This document shows positions 6,984 to 15,019 of a stretch of 33,637 nt of DNA, one piece after another. Source of the stretch: Streptomyces luteolus. GTDB taxonomy: Bacteria > Actinomycetota > Actinomycetes > Streptomycetales > Streptomycetaceae. The notes below the pieces were generated by a model. The model made no database searches, was not told where the DNA came from, and saw only the letters and a list, made by a program, of their open reading frames with translations. The stretch is from NCBI RefSeq assembly GCF_029968015.1, contig NZ_JASCIS010000067.1:1-33637 (forward strand), given 5' to 3'. Positions within the stretch are counted from its first letter, which is position 1. Every line of letters begins with the position of its first letter. The translations under genes and the position numbers were made by a program.

Positions 6984-6986
6984 GGT

Positions 6987-8012
6987 TCAGACGAGGTCCG
7001 CTTCCCACCACCACGCGATGCCGGGCGCGCCCGCCGGCGGGCCGGGCCGCACGTCGCACGGCTCGTCGGCCCATTCCAGCAGGGTGTCCTCCCTCTCGTC
7101 CGGCCAGTGGCCCTGGCTGAGATAGCGCGGCACCCTGAGCCCCCACTCGTTGTTGCCGCGCAGTCCGTAGCGCAGGCCCTGCAGATACGTGGCGAGGTCG
7201 GTGCCCGCGGTGGGCCGTACCTGGTCGTGCAGTTCCAGGAAGCGCCGCAGGACGCGGTCGCGCAGTCCGTTGGCCTCGTCGACCGCCTGTTGCAGGGGCA
7301 GGCCGCGCTCGGCCATCAGCACGGTGTAGATGTTCTGGTCGGCCTGGCCCCGGCTCAGTTCCTTGTGCAGGGAGTGCCGGTCGTTGTCGAGGGAGGCCAC
7401 CATCATGGCCATCTCGGTCAGCGCCGACACCGCCGGGCGGTGCAGTTCCCGGTCGGGGACCTCGGCTCCGGTGGCCAGCTCCAGGAGGGCGAAGGTCGGG
7501 CAGCCTCCCGCCGCCAGCAGCCGCATCGAGAGGAACTCGTCAAGGCCGGGCATGCGCCCCATGGCCTGGTTCCCGATCTGCCAGGAGACCCCGGACAGCC
7601 AGGCCCGGTGCGCATGTACGAAGCGACTGACCTGGGTGGGCGGCGCGAAGGAGCGGAAGCTGCGCGTGATGCTCTGCAGGGCGCGGGCGTAGCGGTCCTC
7701 GGGTCGCGCGAGGTCGGTCTCGCAGGCTCGCTGCACCTGGCCCGCCAGAGCGTTGAACTGTGCGGGTCGGTTGCTCAGCGGCCCGCTGTCGCAGCGGGCG
7801 TCGTCGAACGCGAAGCCCCAGTACACCCATTGGACGGCGGCCAGCAGTCTGTCGTCGTCGGCGATCGGAGCGAAGCGGGCGAAGAAGTCGGCGCTGTGGG
7901 TCGCCACGACCCATGCCTTCTCTCGTTCCGACGCGCACATGCCGCTGCTGTCGATCCACTCCACGGCCCGCCTCTCGACCTCGTGCACGTGCGGATGACG
8001 GGCTGATTCCAA
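6987..8012 (-). CDS. Class I terpene synthase (product unknown), N-terminus shifted out of frame
   Basis: The family is shown by the first metal motif DDARCD (residues 70-75, counted from TTG 8012), the NSE triad NDRHSLHKE (210-218) and an Arg-Tyr pair near the end (VPRYL). These bind three Mg2+ and the diphosphate of a prenyl diphosphate and start cyclisation. Length fits mono- or sesquiterpene cyclases, but the product cannot be read from sequence. The only in-frame start is TTG 8012, without a ribosome binding site. Just upstream the frame encodes PLFCP, the usual N-terminal pattern of these enzymes, while the plausible ATG (8059) is in another frame. One base appears to be missing in the G run at 8026-8029. 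The intact gene would then span 6987-8059. The catalytic core is complete. Confidence 0.88.
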   Translation of the reverse strand: MESARHPHVHEVERRAVEWIDSSGMCASEREKAWVVATHSADFFARFAPIADDDRLLAAVQWVYWGFAFDDARCDSGPLSNRPAQFNALAGQVQRACETDLARPEDRYARALQSITRSFRSFAPPTQVSRFVHAHRAWLSGVSWQIGNQAMGRMPGLDEFLSMRLLAAGGCPTFALLELATGAEVPDRELHRPAVSALTEMAMMVASLDNDRHSLHKELSRGQADQNIYTVLMAERGLPLQQAVDEANGLRDRVLRRFLELHDQVRPTAGTDLATYLQGLRYGLRGNNEWGLRVPRYLSQGHWPDEREDTLLEWADEPCDVRPGPPAGAPGIAWWWEADLV

Positions 8013-8059
8013 CGGGCAGAAGAGCGGGGCAGTTCCACGTCGAGAGGATGGGTGGCCAT
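8013..8059 (-). other. Displaced 5' end of the terpene synthase gene
   Basis: From ATG 8059 the minus strand reads MATHPLDVELP, then leaves the synthase frame. Adding one base to the four-base G run (plus strand 8026-8029) would give MATHPLDVELPPLFCPLESA, continuous with the synthase and typical of the family. This is either a real inactivating or phase-variable frameshift or a homopolymer sequencing error. Confidence 0.6.
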
Positions 8060-8270
8060 GGGCGGTTTCAACCTTCCGCTTGAGGGCTGTGAGCGGCCAC
8101 GATCATGTGGGAGGACGGACGGGGATCCGCCGAGGCGTGGCCGCTGTCGCAGGGCGTCAGCCGAAGAGGCGATCCGGGGCTCGCAGTTGACTCGCCGCCC
8201 GGGTCCGGGCCCGTAGATCACACTTCTGGCAGGCCTGTGACCAGGGGCGGAGCACCTCGTTGCAGCGGGT

Positions 8271-8504
8271 ATGCGATTCCGTACCTGCCAGCGTGCCGCT
8301 GTCCTGCTCCTGATCCTCACTGCTCTCCAGAGCGGTACGACCGCTCTCGCCGACGGGAAGGGGCCGGGCGGCCAGGGTGCTCCGCGCGGCCAGGCCGCCA
8401 GGGTCGACCCCCTGGCGCCGTTCTCTCAGGGCGCGTCAGCGCTCGCCGGCATGGCCGCGCCGTTCGTCAACGCGGCCAGCGATGTCATGTTCCCCAGGCG
8501 CTGA
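8271..8504 (+). CDS. Small secreted protein, hypothetical
   Basis: This 77-residue protein has an N-terminal signal-like segment (CQRAAVLLLILTALQSGTTALA). The mature part is about 50 residues, with a Gly/Gln/Arg-rich start and a hydrophobic C-terminal half (PFSQGASALAGMAAPFVNAA). No family is recognised. The ribosome binding site is weak (GCGGGT directly before the ATG), which lowers confidence, but the signal peptide followed by a polar mature part argues against a shadow frame. It is divergent from the terpene synthase gene. Confidence 0.5.
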   Translation: MRFRTCQRAAVLLLILTALQSGTTALADGKGPGGQGAPRGQAARVDPLAPFSQGASALAGMAAPFVNAASDVMFPRR

Positions 8505-8629
8505 GCCTCAGGGAGCCTCAGCCGCGATGAAGGGTGCGTATCCGGCCGGGACTTGACTCACCTGAAGGTCCGAGAAGACCAAGGTCAGGTCGTGCGCGTT
8601 GGTCCTCAAGAAGCGCGGGCCGTGAACGC

Positions 8630-8824
8630 TCAGAGGTCGAGTGTGCGGTGCACTGTCCGGACGACTGTCGTGATTCCTCGCCTGATCCAGCCGAGGAGGC
8701 CTGTAGCCATGGCCAGGTCGGCGGTGGCTACGGCGGTTTCGGTGTGGTCCAGGTCGGAGCGGCATCGGGGGCAGCGGGTGGGCCGGAGTCGTTTTCGTGT
8801 GCCGCACTTTCTGCATGTCGCCAT
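8630..8824 (-). CDS. Small zinc-ribbon protein
   Basis: This 64-residue protein begins MATCRKCGTRKRLRPTRCPRCRSDLDH. Two CxxC knuckles (C4/C7 and C18/C21) form a rubredoxin-like zinc ribbon. A hydrophobic or amphipathic segment (TAVATADLAMATGLLGWI) and a basic tail follow. GGAGAG lies nine bases before the ATG. The function is unknown; it may bind nucleic acid or act as a small structural zinc protein. It is on the same strand as the MFS gene at 8879-10114, 54 bp downstream of its stop, so it could be the last gene of that operon. Confidence 0.6.
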   Translation of the reverse strand: MATCRKCGTRKRLRPTRCPRCRSDLDHTETAVATADLAMATGLLGWIRRGITTVVRTVHRTLDL

Positions 8825-8878
8825 GGAGTCATTCTCTCCTGCGGCCTGGCGGGCATACCGGGCGGGTCCTGAGGCGGC

Positions 8879-10114
8879 TCAGCCCAGGACGAGGAGGGCC
8901 GCGAGGGCCGGGCCCAGGGCGCTGCCCAGCTGGTAGCTGAGGACGAACAGGGCGATGGCCGCGGGGCGTTGGTGTTCGGGGGCGGCGTGGGCGGCGTAGA
9001 GGGAGAGCACCGCGTTGGCGCCGGTGGACGTGAAGATCGCGGCCGCGGTGGCGAGCAGGAGGAGCGGGGCCGAGGTCGCGAGTGCGGCGAGGGCGGCGGC
9101 CAGGGTGCCGAGGCCGAGGAGGATCGCGTAGGCGGCGGTGCGTGGGAGTCGGGGGGAGGCGGCGGCGAGGAGCCAGGACAGGGCGGATCCGGCGAGCATG
9201 GCGGCGAGTTGGCCGGTGCCGATGGTCCGGGTGTCGAGGCCGGTGCGGTCGGCGAGGAGTTCCGGTACGGCGAAGAGAAGCGTGAAGTAGGAGGTGGAGA
9301 GGGTGAGGGCGGCTGCGGCCGCGGTGCGGAAGGGGCGGGAGCGCAGGAGTGCGGTGGGGGTGAAGCCGTCGGGGGTGCGGCGTAGGTGGCGGGCGAGGAG
9401 CGGGGCGGCCACGGCTGCGACGGGGAGGGCGGCGAGGGGAGCGGTGGGGAGCAGGACGAGGGCGGTGACGCAGGTGAGGAGGAGGGTGGCGCCGCGGCCG
9501 TCGAACGGGCCCGCCGGGGGCGGTACGGGCAGGGCGTGGCGTCGTACAGCGGGTACGGCGAGGAGGGCGAGGGCGGAGACGGCGAGGGAGAGCCGCCAGG
9601 ACACGGTGGTGGTGAGGGTCTGGCCGAGGAGTGGGCCGAAGGCGCCGAGTACGCCGAAGCCGGAGGTGATGACGCCCATGCGGCGGGCCGTTCCGGCGAG
9701 GTTCATGGCGACGGCGACGAGTCCGGCGCCGCCGACCGCCTGGGCGGCGCGGCCGGTCAGCGCGAGGGGGAGCCAGGGGGCGAGGGAGACGGTGGCGGTG
9801 CCGGCGGCGACGGTCAGGGCGGCGGCGGTCAGGGTGGTGCGCGGGCCGCGGCGCCGCAGCAGGCCTGCCATCAGCGGGGTGCCGACGGCCATGCCCCAGG
9901 CGAAGGCGGTGACGAGCCAGGTCGCGGTGGTGGTGCGGACGCCGAGTGAGTCGGCCATGTCGGGGAGGATCAGGACGGGCGCGTTGGCGCCCGCCGCCAC
10001 CGGGGCGGCGAGCAACGCCAGCCAGAGGGCCGGGAGTTGACGTGGTGTCGGGCGCTTCCGGGTGGCGGGCGCGGTGTTGTCGCGCGCCCCGGCTCGCGCG
10101 GTCGCTGCGGGCAT
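8879..10114 (-). CDS. MFS transporter, drug-efflux type
   Basis: The product has 411 residues with about 12 hydrophobic helices. The first half has the usual MFS layout: WLVTAF, then GTPLMAGLLRRRGPRT at the loop between helices 2 and 3, and MNLAGTARRMG. It should be an inner-membrane proton-linked exporter. AAGGAG stands eight bases before ATG 10114. The gene begins 25 bp after the nitroreductase stop and probably forms an operon with it under the divergent MarR regulator. It is clearly a paralogue of the MFS gene at 22218-23459 (shared VAMNLAGTA, PWLP and DGRGA blocks). Substrate unknown. Confidence 0.88.
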   Translation of the reverse strand: MPAATARAGARDNTAPATRKRPTPRQLPALWLALLAAPVAAGANAPVLILPDMADSLGVRTTTATWLVTAFAWGMAVGTPLMAGLLRRRGPRTTLTAAALTVAAGTATVSLAPWLPLALTGRAAQAVGGAGLVAVAMNLAGTARRMGVITSGFGVLGAFGPLLGQTLTTTVSWRLSLAVSALALLAVPAVRRHALPVPPPAGPFDGRGATLLLTCVTALVLLPTAPLAALPVAAVAAPLLARHLRRTPDGFTPTALLRSRPFRTAAAAALTLSTSYFTLLFAVPELLADRTGLDTRTIGTGQLAAMLAGSALSWLLAAASPRLPRTAAYAILLGLGTLAAALAALATSAPLLLLATAAAIFTSTGANAVLSLYAAHAAPEHQRPAAIALFVLSYQLGSALGPALAALLVLG

Positions 10115-10139
10115 GCGGTGCTCCTTGTCAGAGTGTGGT

Positions 10140-10730
10140 TCAGAGTGTGGTGACGACGTCGTCGTAGTCGAGGCGGGGCGAGCGCGGGTACCAGGCCTTC
10201 GGGCCGGGCTTGCCGAGGTTGACGACCATCAGCGGGGTGTGGTCGTCGTCGAGGAACTCCTTCTGTACGCCTTCGTGGTCGAAGCCGGTCATGGGCCCGG
10301 CGGCGAGGCCTGCGGCGCGGACTCCGACGACGAAGTACGCGCACTGCAGGGAGCCGTTGAGGAGCGCGGAGTGCTCGCGGACAGGGCGCTCGGAGAAGTA
10401 GGCGTCCTTGATGCCGGGGGCGTGGGGCACGAGCCGGTGGGTCTCCTCGTGGAACTCGTTGTCGGTGGCGAGGATCGCGACGAGCGGGGCGGCGGAGGTC
10501 TTGGCGCGGTTGCCCTCCTCCATGTGTGCGACCAGGCGGGCGCGGGCGTCGGTGGAGCGGATGAGGAGGATGCGGAGCGGGGTGAGGTTGAAGGCGGTGG
10601 GGCCGTACTTGACGAGGTCGTAGACGGCGCGGATCTGCTCGTCGGTGACGGGCTCGTCGGTGAAGGTGTTGGCGGTGCGGGCCTCGCGGAAGAGGAGGTC
10701 CTGGGCGGCGGGGGCGAGGGTGAGCGACAT
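10140..10730 (-). CDS. Nitroreductase-family FMN protein (malonic semialdehyde reductase RutE/HadB-like)
   Basis: The product has 196 residues and starts MSLTLAPAAQDLLFREARTA. The segments KYGPTAFNLTPLRIL and GLAAGPMTGFD are typical of the RutE-like branch of the nitroreductase superfamily, FMN-dependent NAD(P)H oxidoreductases that act on small aldehydes, quinones or nitro compounds. I chose ATG 10730 because CAGGAG lies six bases upstream; an in-frame ATG further upstream runs into the operator region. It is cytoplasmic and first in an operon with the MFS pump, opposite a marR gene. That arrangement suggests a stress or xenobiotic response in which a reactive ligand relieves repression, is reduced and is exported; the ligand is unknown. 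Confidence 0.88.
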   Translation of the reverse strand: MSLTLAPAAQDLLFREARTANTFTDEPVTDEQIRAVYDLVKYGPTAFNLTPLRILLIRSTDARARLVAHMEEGNRAKTSAAPLVAILATDNEFHEETHRLVPHAPGIKDAYFSERPVREHSALLNGSLQCAYFVVGVRAAGLAAGPMTGFDHEGVQKEFLDDDHTPLMVVNLGKPGPKAWYPRSPRLDYDDVVTTL

Positions 10731-10760
10731 GACCGACTCCTGATTCATCAACATTGGGAA

Positions 10761-10774
10761 TCTCAACGTTGAGA
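10761..10774. promoter_or_regulatory. MarR operator 1 (perfect palindrome)
   Basis: TCTCAACGTTGAGA is a perfect 14-bp palindrome, 31 bp upstream of the nitroreductase start. Related sequences recur at 10791-10821, so this is very likely the site of the divergently encoded MarR protein. Confidence 0.75.
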
Positions 10775-10790
10775 TAGAATCAGGCGTAAC

Positions 10791-10821
10791 GTCTCAACGT
10801 CAAGTGTCTTAACGTTGAGAC
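10791..10821. promoter_or_regulatory. MarR operators 2 and 3 (half-site plus near-perfect palindrome)
   Basis: GTCTCAACGT at 10791-10800 and ACGTTGAGAC at 10812-10821 form a 10-bp inverted repeat with an 11-bp spacer. The right side by itself is TCTTAACGTTGAGA (10807-10820), one mismatch from operator 1. It lies 46 bp upstream of marR, so the regulator probably represses both itself and the nitroreductase-MFS operon. Confidence 0.7.
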
Positions 10822-10866
10822 GAAGTGAAGCCGCAATGAACCGGCCACCGGAGGAACGAGGCGACG

Positions 10867-11373
10867 ATGAGTGACGCAGTGGACGCGATCATCGGTCAAT
10901 GGACCGCGGAACGCCCCGATCTGGCCGAGGCGATCTGGCCCGTCGAGGTGCTTGCCCGGGTGCAGCGGATGGCGATGGTCCTCTCGAAGGAGGTCAAGAC
11001 GTTCTCCGTCGAACACGGCCTGGAGATGGGCGAGTTCGACGTCCTGACCACCCTGCGCCGCTCCGGCCCGCCGTACGCGCTGACCGCCGGAGCGTTCCTC
11101 AAGGCCGCCATGGTCACCTCCGGCGCCATCACGAACCGCATCGACAAGATGGAGACCAAGGGCCTCGTGGAGCGCGTGCGCGACGGATCCGACCGGCGCA
11201 CCGTCAAGATCCGCCTCACCGACAAGGGCCTGGCCCTCACCGACCAGCTCATGGACGACCACCTGGCCAACTACGCCCGTATCGCCAAGGCCCTCACACC
11301 CGAGGACTGCGCTCAAGTGGCGGACGGACTGCGGAAGTTGCTGGAGGCGCACGGCGACACGTCGATCACCTGA
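10867..11373 (+). CDS. MarR-family transcriptional regulator
   Basis: The product has 168 residues. The winged helix-turn-helix is at about residues 55-125: EFDVLTTLRRSGPP, then the recognition helix region VTSGAITNRIDKMETKGLVERV, then the wing DGSDRRTVKIRLTDKG with the conserved DxRxxxVxLT pattern. Flanking helices should form the dimer. MarR proteins usually repress divergent genes and release DNA on binding a phenolic, quinone or oxidant. The intergenic operators at 10761-10821 support control of the nitroreductase-MFS operon and autoregulation. The 3' end overlaps the end of the convergent SARP gene by 61 bp. Confidence 0.93.
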   Translation: MSDAVDAIIGQWTAERPDLAEAIWPVEVLARVQRMAMVLSKEVKTFSVEHGLEMGEFDVLTTLRRSGPPYALTAGAFLKAAMVTSGAITNRIDKMETKGLVERVRDGSDRRTVKIRLTDKGLALTDQLMDDHLANYARIAKALTPEDCAQVADGLRKLLEAHGDTSIT

Positions 11374-14300
11374 CGGAAGGCCTCGTCGACGCTCAGCGCC
11401 TCGCCCCGCGCGTACGCGGCGGCGAACCGGGCGTCGTCCAGGACCGTCCGGGCGCGCTTCTCGGTCCGGGCGATGTCGCCCCGCTCCCCCTCCGGCAGCG
11501 GTGCTCCGACCGAGCGCCGTGCCGCCGCCGCGACGCCCAGGAGCAGGGCGGCGCTCTCGGCCTCCCCGGCGAGGGCCCGCGCGCCGGCCAGGCCCTCGAA
11601 GCACAGGGCCAGCTGCCGCGTGCCGGTCCCGCGTGCCGCTGCCAGCGCGTCGTGCTGCAGTTTCAGGGCGGTGGCCGGCTCGCCCCGCAGCTCGGCCACA
11701 AAGCCCAGTTCGACCAGGATCAACGGGGGCGTCTCCGGCTCGTAGCCCATCTCCCGGTGGATCTCGAGTACGTGCAGCATGTGGCTCTCGGCGGCGTCCA
11801 GGTCACCCGCCCGGCGTGCGCCCATGCCGAGGCCGATCTCGGCGTACTGCTCGCCGAACTTGTCCGACCGGGCGACCGCGAGGCGTCGGGACCGCTCGTG
11901 GAACTCACGGGCCCGGGGGTAGTCGCGGGTCAGCAGGGCGATGCGGCCGAGGCCCGCGAGCTGGAAGGTCACCTCCGGCCACAGTTCCAGGTCCTCGGCC
12001 ATGCGCAGCCCCTCGCGGCGGAGCCGTCCGGCCTTGTCGTACTCACCACGCACCTCGGCGAGCACCTGCAGCTGTGCCGTCGCCCGGAGCTGGCCCCACT
12101 GGTCCCCCAGCTCCCGGAACAGTTCCAGGCTGCGTTCTCCGTGGCGCAGCACCGCGCCGAAGTCCCCGCCCAACTGCGCGTGGAACGAGCGGATGGCGAG
12201 CGCCGCGGCCGTGCCCCAGCGGTCACCGAGCGAGCGGAACGTGGTGAGCGCGGACTCGATCAGCTGCCGGCTCGGGGCCGGGTCCCGCACGCCGTAGAGG
12301 TTCGACGCCACGAACCATTCCGCCCGTGCCCGGCCCAGCGGGTCGTCGACCTCCTCGTACGCCCGCAGCGCACTGCGGTACTCGCTGACGGGGTCGGAGC
12401 TGCCGCCGAGCAGCAGGCGAAAGCCACCGAGCCAGCCGGACGCCTTCGCCACCAGGGCCCGTCTCTCCGATCTTTGCGGATCAGCCCGCGGCGTCATGGG
12501 GGTCCCCCCTGCTCGAGCGTAGTCGAGAGCTTGGGGGAGCGTGCTCTCGGCGTGCGCCCGGATCGCCCTCGTACTGGACGTACTTGGGTGATTCGGGCGT
12601 GCGGCGAGAGGGCGTGCCAGGCGTCGCGGGCCCGCAAAGATCGGGGAGACGGGCCCTGGGGCCGCCGGGGCGTCCGCTTCGGCCGACAGAGCCTGGGTGA
12701 GGGAGCGTTGGGCCTCGCCGTTGCGGCCCCGCAGGTACCAGTACCAGGCCAGTGCGTTCACCAGGCGCAGGGCGCACTCGCCGTCCCCGGCGCGTACGGC
12801 GCTCTCCAGGGCGGAGCGCAGATTGGCGTTCTCGACGTCGAGGCGGCGCAGCCACTGGCGCTGCCCGTGTCCGCGCAGGTGCGGCTCGGCCCGCTCGGCC
12901 AGCTCGGTGTAGTAGGCGCGGTGGCCGCGCTGCAGGGCCGCCGACTCGCCCGATTCCGCGAGCCGTTCGGAGGCGTACGCGGCGACCGACTCCAGCATCC
13001 GGTAGCGCGGGCCGTCCGCGCCGTCGGTCATGACGAGGAGCGAGCCGTCGACCAGGCGGGCCAGGAGGTCGAGGACGTCCGCCGCGTCCACGCCGCGCCC
13101 GGCGCACAGCTCCTCCGCCGCGGCCAGCGAGCAGCCGTCGGCGTGCACGGCCAAGCGCCGCAGTACCGCCTGCTCCCGGTCGCCGAGCAGCTCCCAGCTC
13201 CAGTCGATCATGGCGCGCAGTGTGCGCTGCCGTGCCGGGGCTCCGCGTGAGCCCACCGCGAGGAGGTGGAAGCGGTCGTCGAGGCGGGCGGCCAACTCGC
13301 CGACGCCCAGGGCCCGTACGCGGGTCGCGGCCATCTCCAGGGCGAGGGGGATGCCGTCCAGGCGTGTGCAGATGGACACGACCGCGTCCAGGGTGTCCTC
13401 GTCGAGGACGAAGCGGGGGGCCGCGGCGGTGGCCCGGGCCACGAACAGTTCGACGGCGCTGAACTGGCGTACGTCCGCCGCGCTCAGCCCAGTGGTGGAG
13501 TCCGGGCGGCGCAGCGGCGGCACCTCCTCCAGGCGTTCGCCGGTGATGCCGAGCGGCACCTGGCTGGTGGCCAGGACGCGCAGGGCGGGGGCGGCCCTGA
13601 GGAGTTGCCCGGTGAGTTCCGCGACGGGCCCGGCGACGTGTTCGCAGTTGTCGAAGATCAGCAGGGCTGGCCGGTCGCCCAGGGCGTGGGCGACCCGCGC
13701 CGCCAACTCCGGCAGCGCGTAGCCGGGTTGTGCCGTGTCGTCCCGCAGCCCGAGCACCGCGCCGACCGCGTCGTGCACATCGGCGCGCCCGGCCTCGGAG
13801 GCGGTGGACGCCGGGTCGAGCGCGGCGAACTCCGTCAGACGGATGCCGCCGGGGAACGTGCCGTGCAGCCGGCCCGCGGTCGCGAGTGCGAGCTGTGTCT
13901 TGCCGACGCCGCCGGGCCCGGTCAGCGTCACGAGCCGGTAGGAGGCGAGCAGCGAGCGCAGGTCCTCGACCGCTTGGTCCCGGCCGACCAGCTCGGTCAG
14001 CGCGGCGGGAACGTTGCTCGGCGGCCGGGCCGCGGAGGTGGCCGGGGGCGGCGGGGCGACCAGGGCGGGGTCCTGGGCGAGGACCGACCGGTGCAGGGCC
14101 GTCAGTTCGGGGCCCGGATCCACGCCCAGGTCCTCGACGAGCCGGGTGCGCAGATCGGTGTAGCTGCGGAGCGCCGCGTCCTGCCGGCCGGCCAGGTACA
14201 GCGCCCGTACGTGAGCGGCGCGCAGCCGTTCCCGCAGCGGATGCAGGGCCACAAGATCGCTCAACTCGTCGGCCACCAGGGCGTGTTCGCCGAGCTCCAG

Positions 14301-14807
14301 ACGGGCCTCGGCCAGCTCTTCCGTCGCGGTCAGGCGCTGCTCCTCAAGGCGGGCGGCCGCGGTGCGCGCGAACTCCTCGTCGGCGAAGTCGGCGTACGCC
14401 GGACCGCGCCAGAGGGCGAGTGCGTCCGCCAACAGGCCGGCCCGTGACCGGGGTTCGGCCGCCGACCGGGCGCGGCCGAGCAGGTCCTGGAAGCGGTCGG
14501 CGTCGACCAGGTCGGGGGCGGCGCGCAGCTCGTACCCCGGCGCCCTGGAGGCCACCAGGGCGCGCCCGCCGGGCTCGGCGGCCTCCAGGGTGCGCCGCAG
14601 CTGCCACACCTTCGTCTGGAGCACGCCCTGCGGGTTGTTGGGGAGCTTGTCGCCCCACAGGTCCTCGATCAGCCGGTCGGCGGAGACCGGGCCGCCGCGG
14701 TGGGCCAGGAGATGGGCGAGCAGGCCGCGGACCTTCAGTTCGGGGACCCTGACCTCCGCCCCGTCGGCCGTCCACACCCCGAGCGGTCCCAGCACCCCCA
14801 AACGCAT
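11313..14807 (-). CDS. AfsR-type SARP regulator (OmpR-like DNA binding, BTAD, NB-ARC, TPR) with in-frame MITE insertion
   Basis: The product has 1164 residues. Residues 1-95 are a winged-helix OmpR-type domain (VSADRLIEDLWGDKLP). The bacterial transcriptional activation domain covers about 100-250 (LWRGPAYADF, EDLGVDPGPELTALHRSVL). The NB-ARC ATPase follows, with Walker A GPGGVGKT (K303) and LIFDNCEHV, then helical and TPR-like repeats to the end. Such proteins activate secondary-metabolite genes. Residues corresponding to 12456-12656 are foreign: a MITE-like insertion adds 65 codons without breaking the frame, and removing it joins DAPAAP to RALVAKASGWL. It should leave the N-terminal activator domains intact but may disturb the sensor part. 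The gene is divergent from the DHA2 exporter and is the likely cluster regulator. Confidence 0.92.
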   Translation of the reverse strand: MRLGVLGPLGVWTADGAEVRVPELKVRGLLAHLLAHRGGPVSADRLIEDLWGDKLPNNPQGVLQTKVWQLRRTLEAAEPGGRALVASRAPGYELRAAPDLVDADRFQDLLGRARSAAEPRSRAGLLADALALWRGPAYADFADEEFARTAAARLEEQRLTATEELAEARLELGEHALVADELSDLVALHPLRERLRAAHVRALYLAGRQDAALRSYTDLRTRLVEDLGVDPGPELTALHRSVLAQDPALVAPPPPATSAARPPSNVPAALTELVGRDQAVEDLRSLLASYRLVTLTGPGGVGKTQLALATAGRLHGTFPGGIRLTEFAALDPASTASEAGRADVHDAVGAVLGLRDDTAQPGYALPELAARVAHALGDRPALLIFDNCEHVAGPVAELTGQLLRAAPALRVLATSQVPLGITGERLEEVPPLRRPDSTTGLSAADVRQFSAVELFVARATAAAPRFVLDEDTLDAVVSICTRLDGIPLALEMAATRVRALGVGELAARLDDRFHLLAVGSRGAPARQRTLRAMIDWSWELLGDREQAVLRRLAVHADGCSLAAAEELCAGRGVDAADVLDLLARLVDGSLLVMTDGADGPRYRMLESVAAYASERLAESGESAALQRGHRAYYTELAERAEPHLRGHGQRQWLRRLDVENANLRSALESAVRAGDGECALRLVNALAWYWYLRGRNGEAQRSLTQALSAEADAPAAPGPVSPIFAGPRRLARPLAARPNHPSTSSTRAIRAHAESTLPQALDYARAGGTPMTPRADPQRSERRALVAKASGWLGGFRLLLGGSSDPVSEYRSALRAYEEVDDPLGRARAEWFVASNLYGVRDPAPSRQLIESALTTFRSLGDRWGTAAALAIRSFHAQLGGDFGAVLRHGERSLELFRELGDQWGQLRATAQLQVLAEVRGEYDKAGRLRREGLRMAEDLELWPEVTFQLAGLGRIALLTRDYPRAREFHERSRRLAVARSDKFGEQYAEIGLGMGARRAGDLDAAESHMLHVLEIHREMGYEPETPPLILVELGFVAELRGEPATALKLQHDALAAARGTGTRQLALCFEGLAGARALAGEAESAALLLGVAAAARRSVGAPLPEGERGDIARTEKRARTVLDDARFAAAYARGEALSVDEAFRQVIDVSPCASSNFRSPSAT
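12456..12656. mobile_element. MITE-like inverted-repeat element inside the SARP gene (189 bp plus 6-bp duplication)
   Basis: Inverted repeats 12453-12480 and 12632-12659 match at 27 of 28 positions. GGGCCC occurs at both outer edges (12456-12461 and 12651-12656) and can be read as a 6-bp target duplication around an element of 12462-12650. Because GGGCCC is itself a palindrome, the exact ends are ambiguous. The interior contains an imperfect hairpin (CCCCCCTGCTCGA against TCGAGAGCTTGGGGG) like the short repeats scattered in Streptomyces genomes. It encodes no protein of its own, so it must be mobilised in trans. Net gain is 195 bp, a multiple of three. Confidence 0.82.
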
Positions 14808-14901
14808 GTGCGCAGGCTATCCGACGCCGTCGTCCGGGGGCCGAGAGAGCTCTGAGAGAGAGCTGGGAGCGGCGCCAGCCAGAGTGGGATTCCGGCCCGC
14901 C

Positions 14902-14998
14902 CACGTGCTGGGACGCCCGCGCACGTGCTGGGACGCCCGCGCACGTGCTGGGACGTCCGCGCTCGTGCTGGGACGCCCGCGCACGCCGGGACATCGCG
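14902..14998. repeat. 20-bp tandem repeats between the SARP gene and the exporter
   Basis: Four head-to-tail units with core CACGTGCTGGGACGCCCGCG start at 14902, 14922, 14942 and 14962, with one or two changes in the last two, and a degenerate fifth follows. They fill the divergent promoter region between the SARP start (14807) and the MFS start (15020). The first unit includes the palindrome CACGTG. The 20-bp period is close to two helical turns, so they may be regulator sites. Confidence 0.7.
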
Positions 14999-15019
14999 TC
15001 AAGCTCAGGAAGGAAACCC

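Noticed and set aside
12456..12656. Intein or intron in the SARP gene
   Set aside because: There are no intein motifs or splice-type structures; terminal inverted repeats and flanking GGGCCC point to a MITE-like insertion.
10899..13250. Long plus-strand frame antisense to the SARP gene
   Set aside because: It begins inside marR and runs through the SARP gene in an unsupported register; composition is shadow-like.
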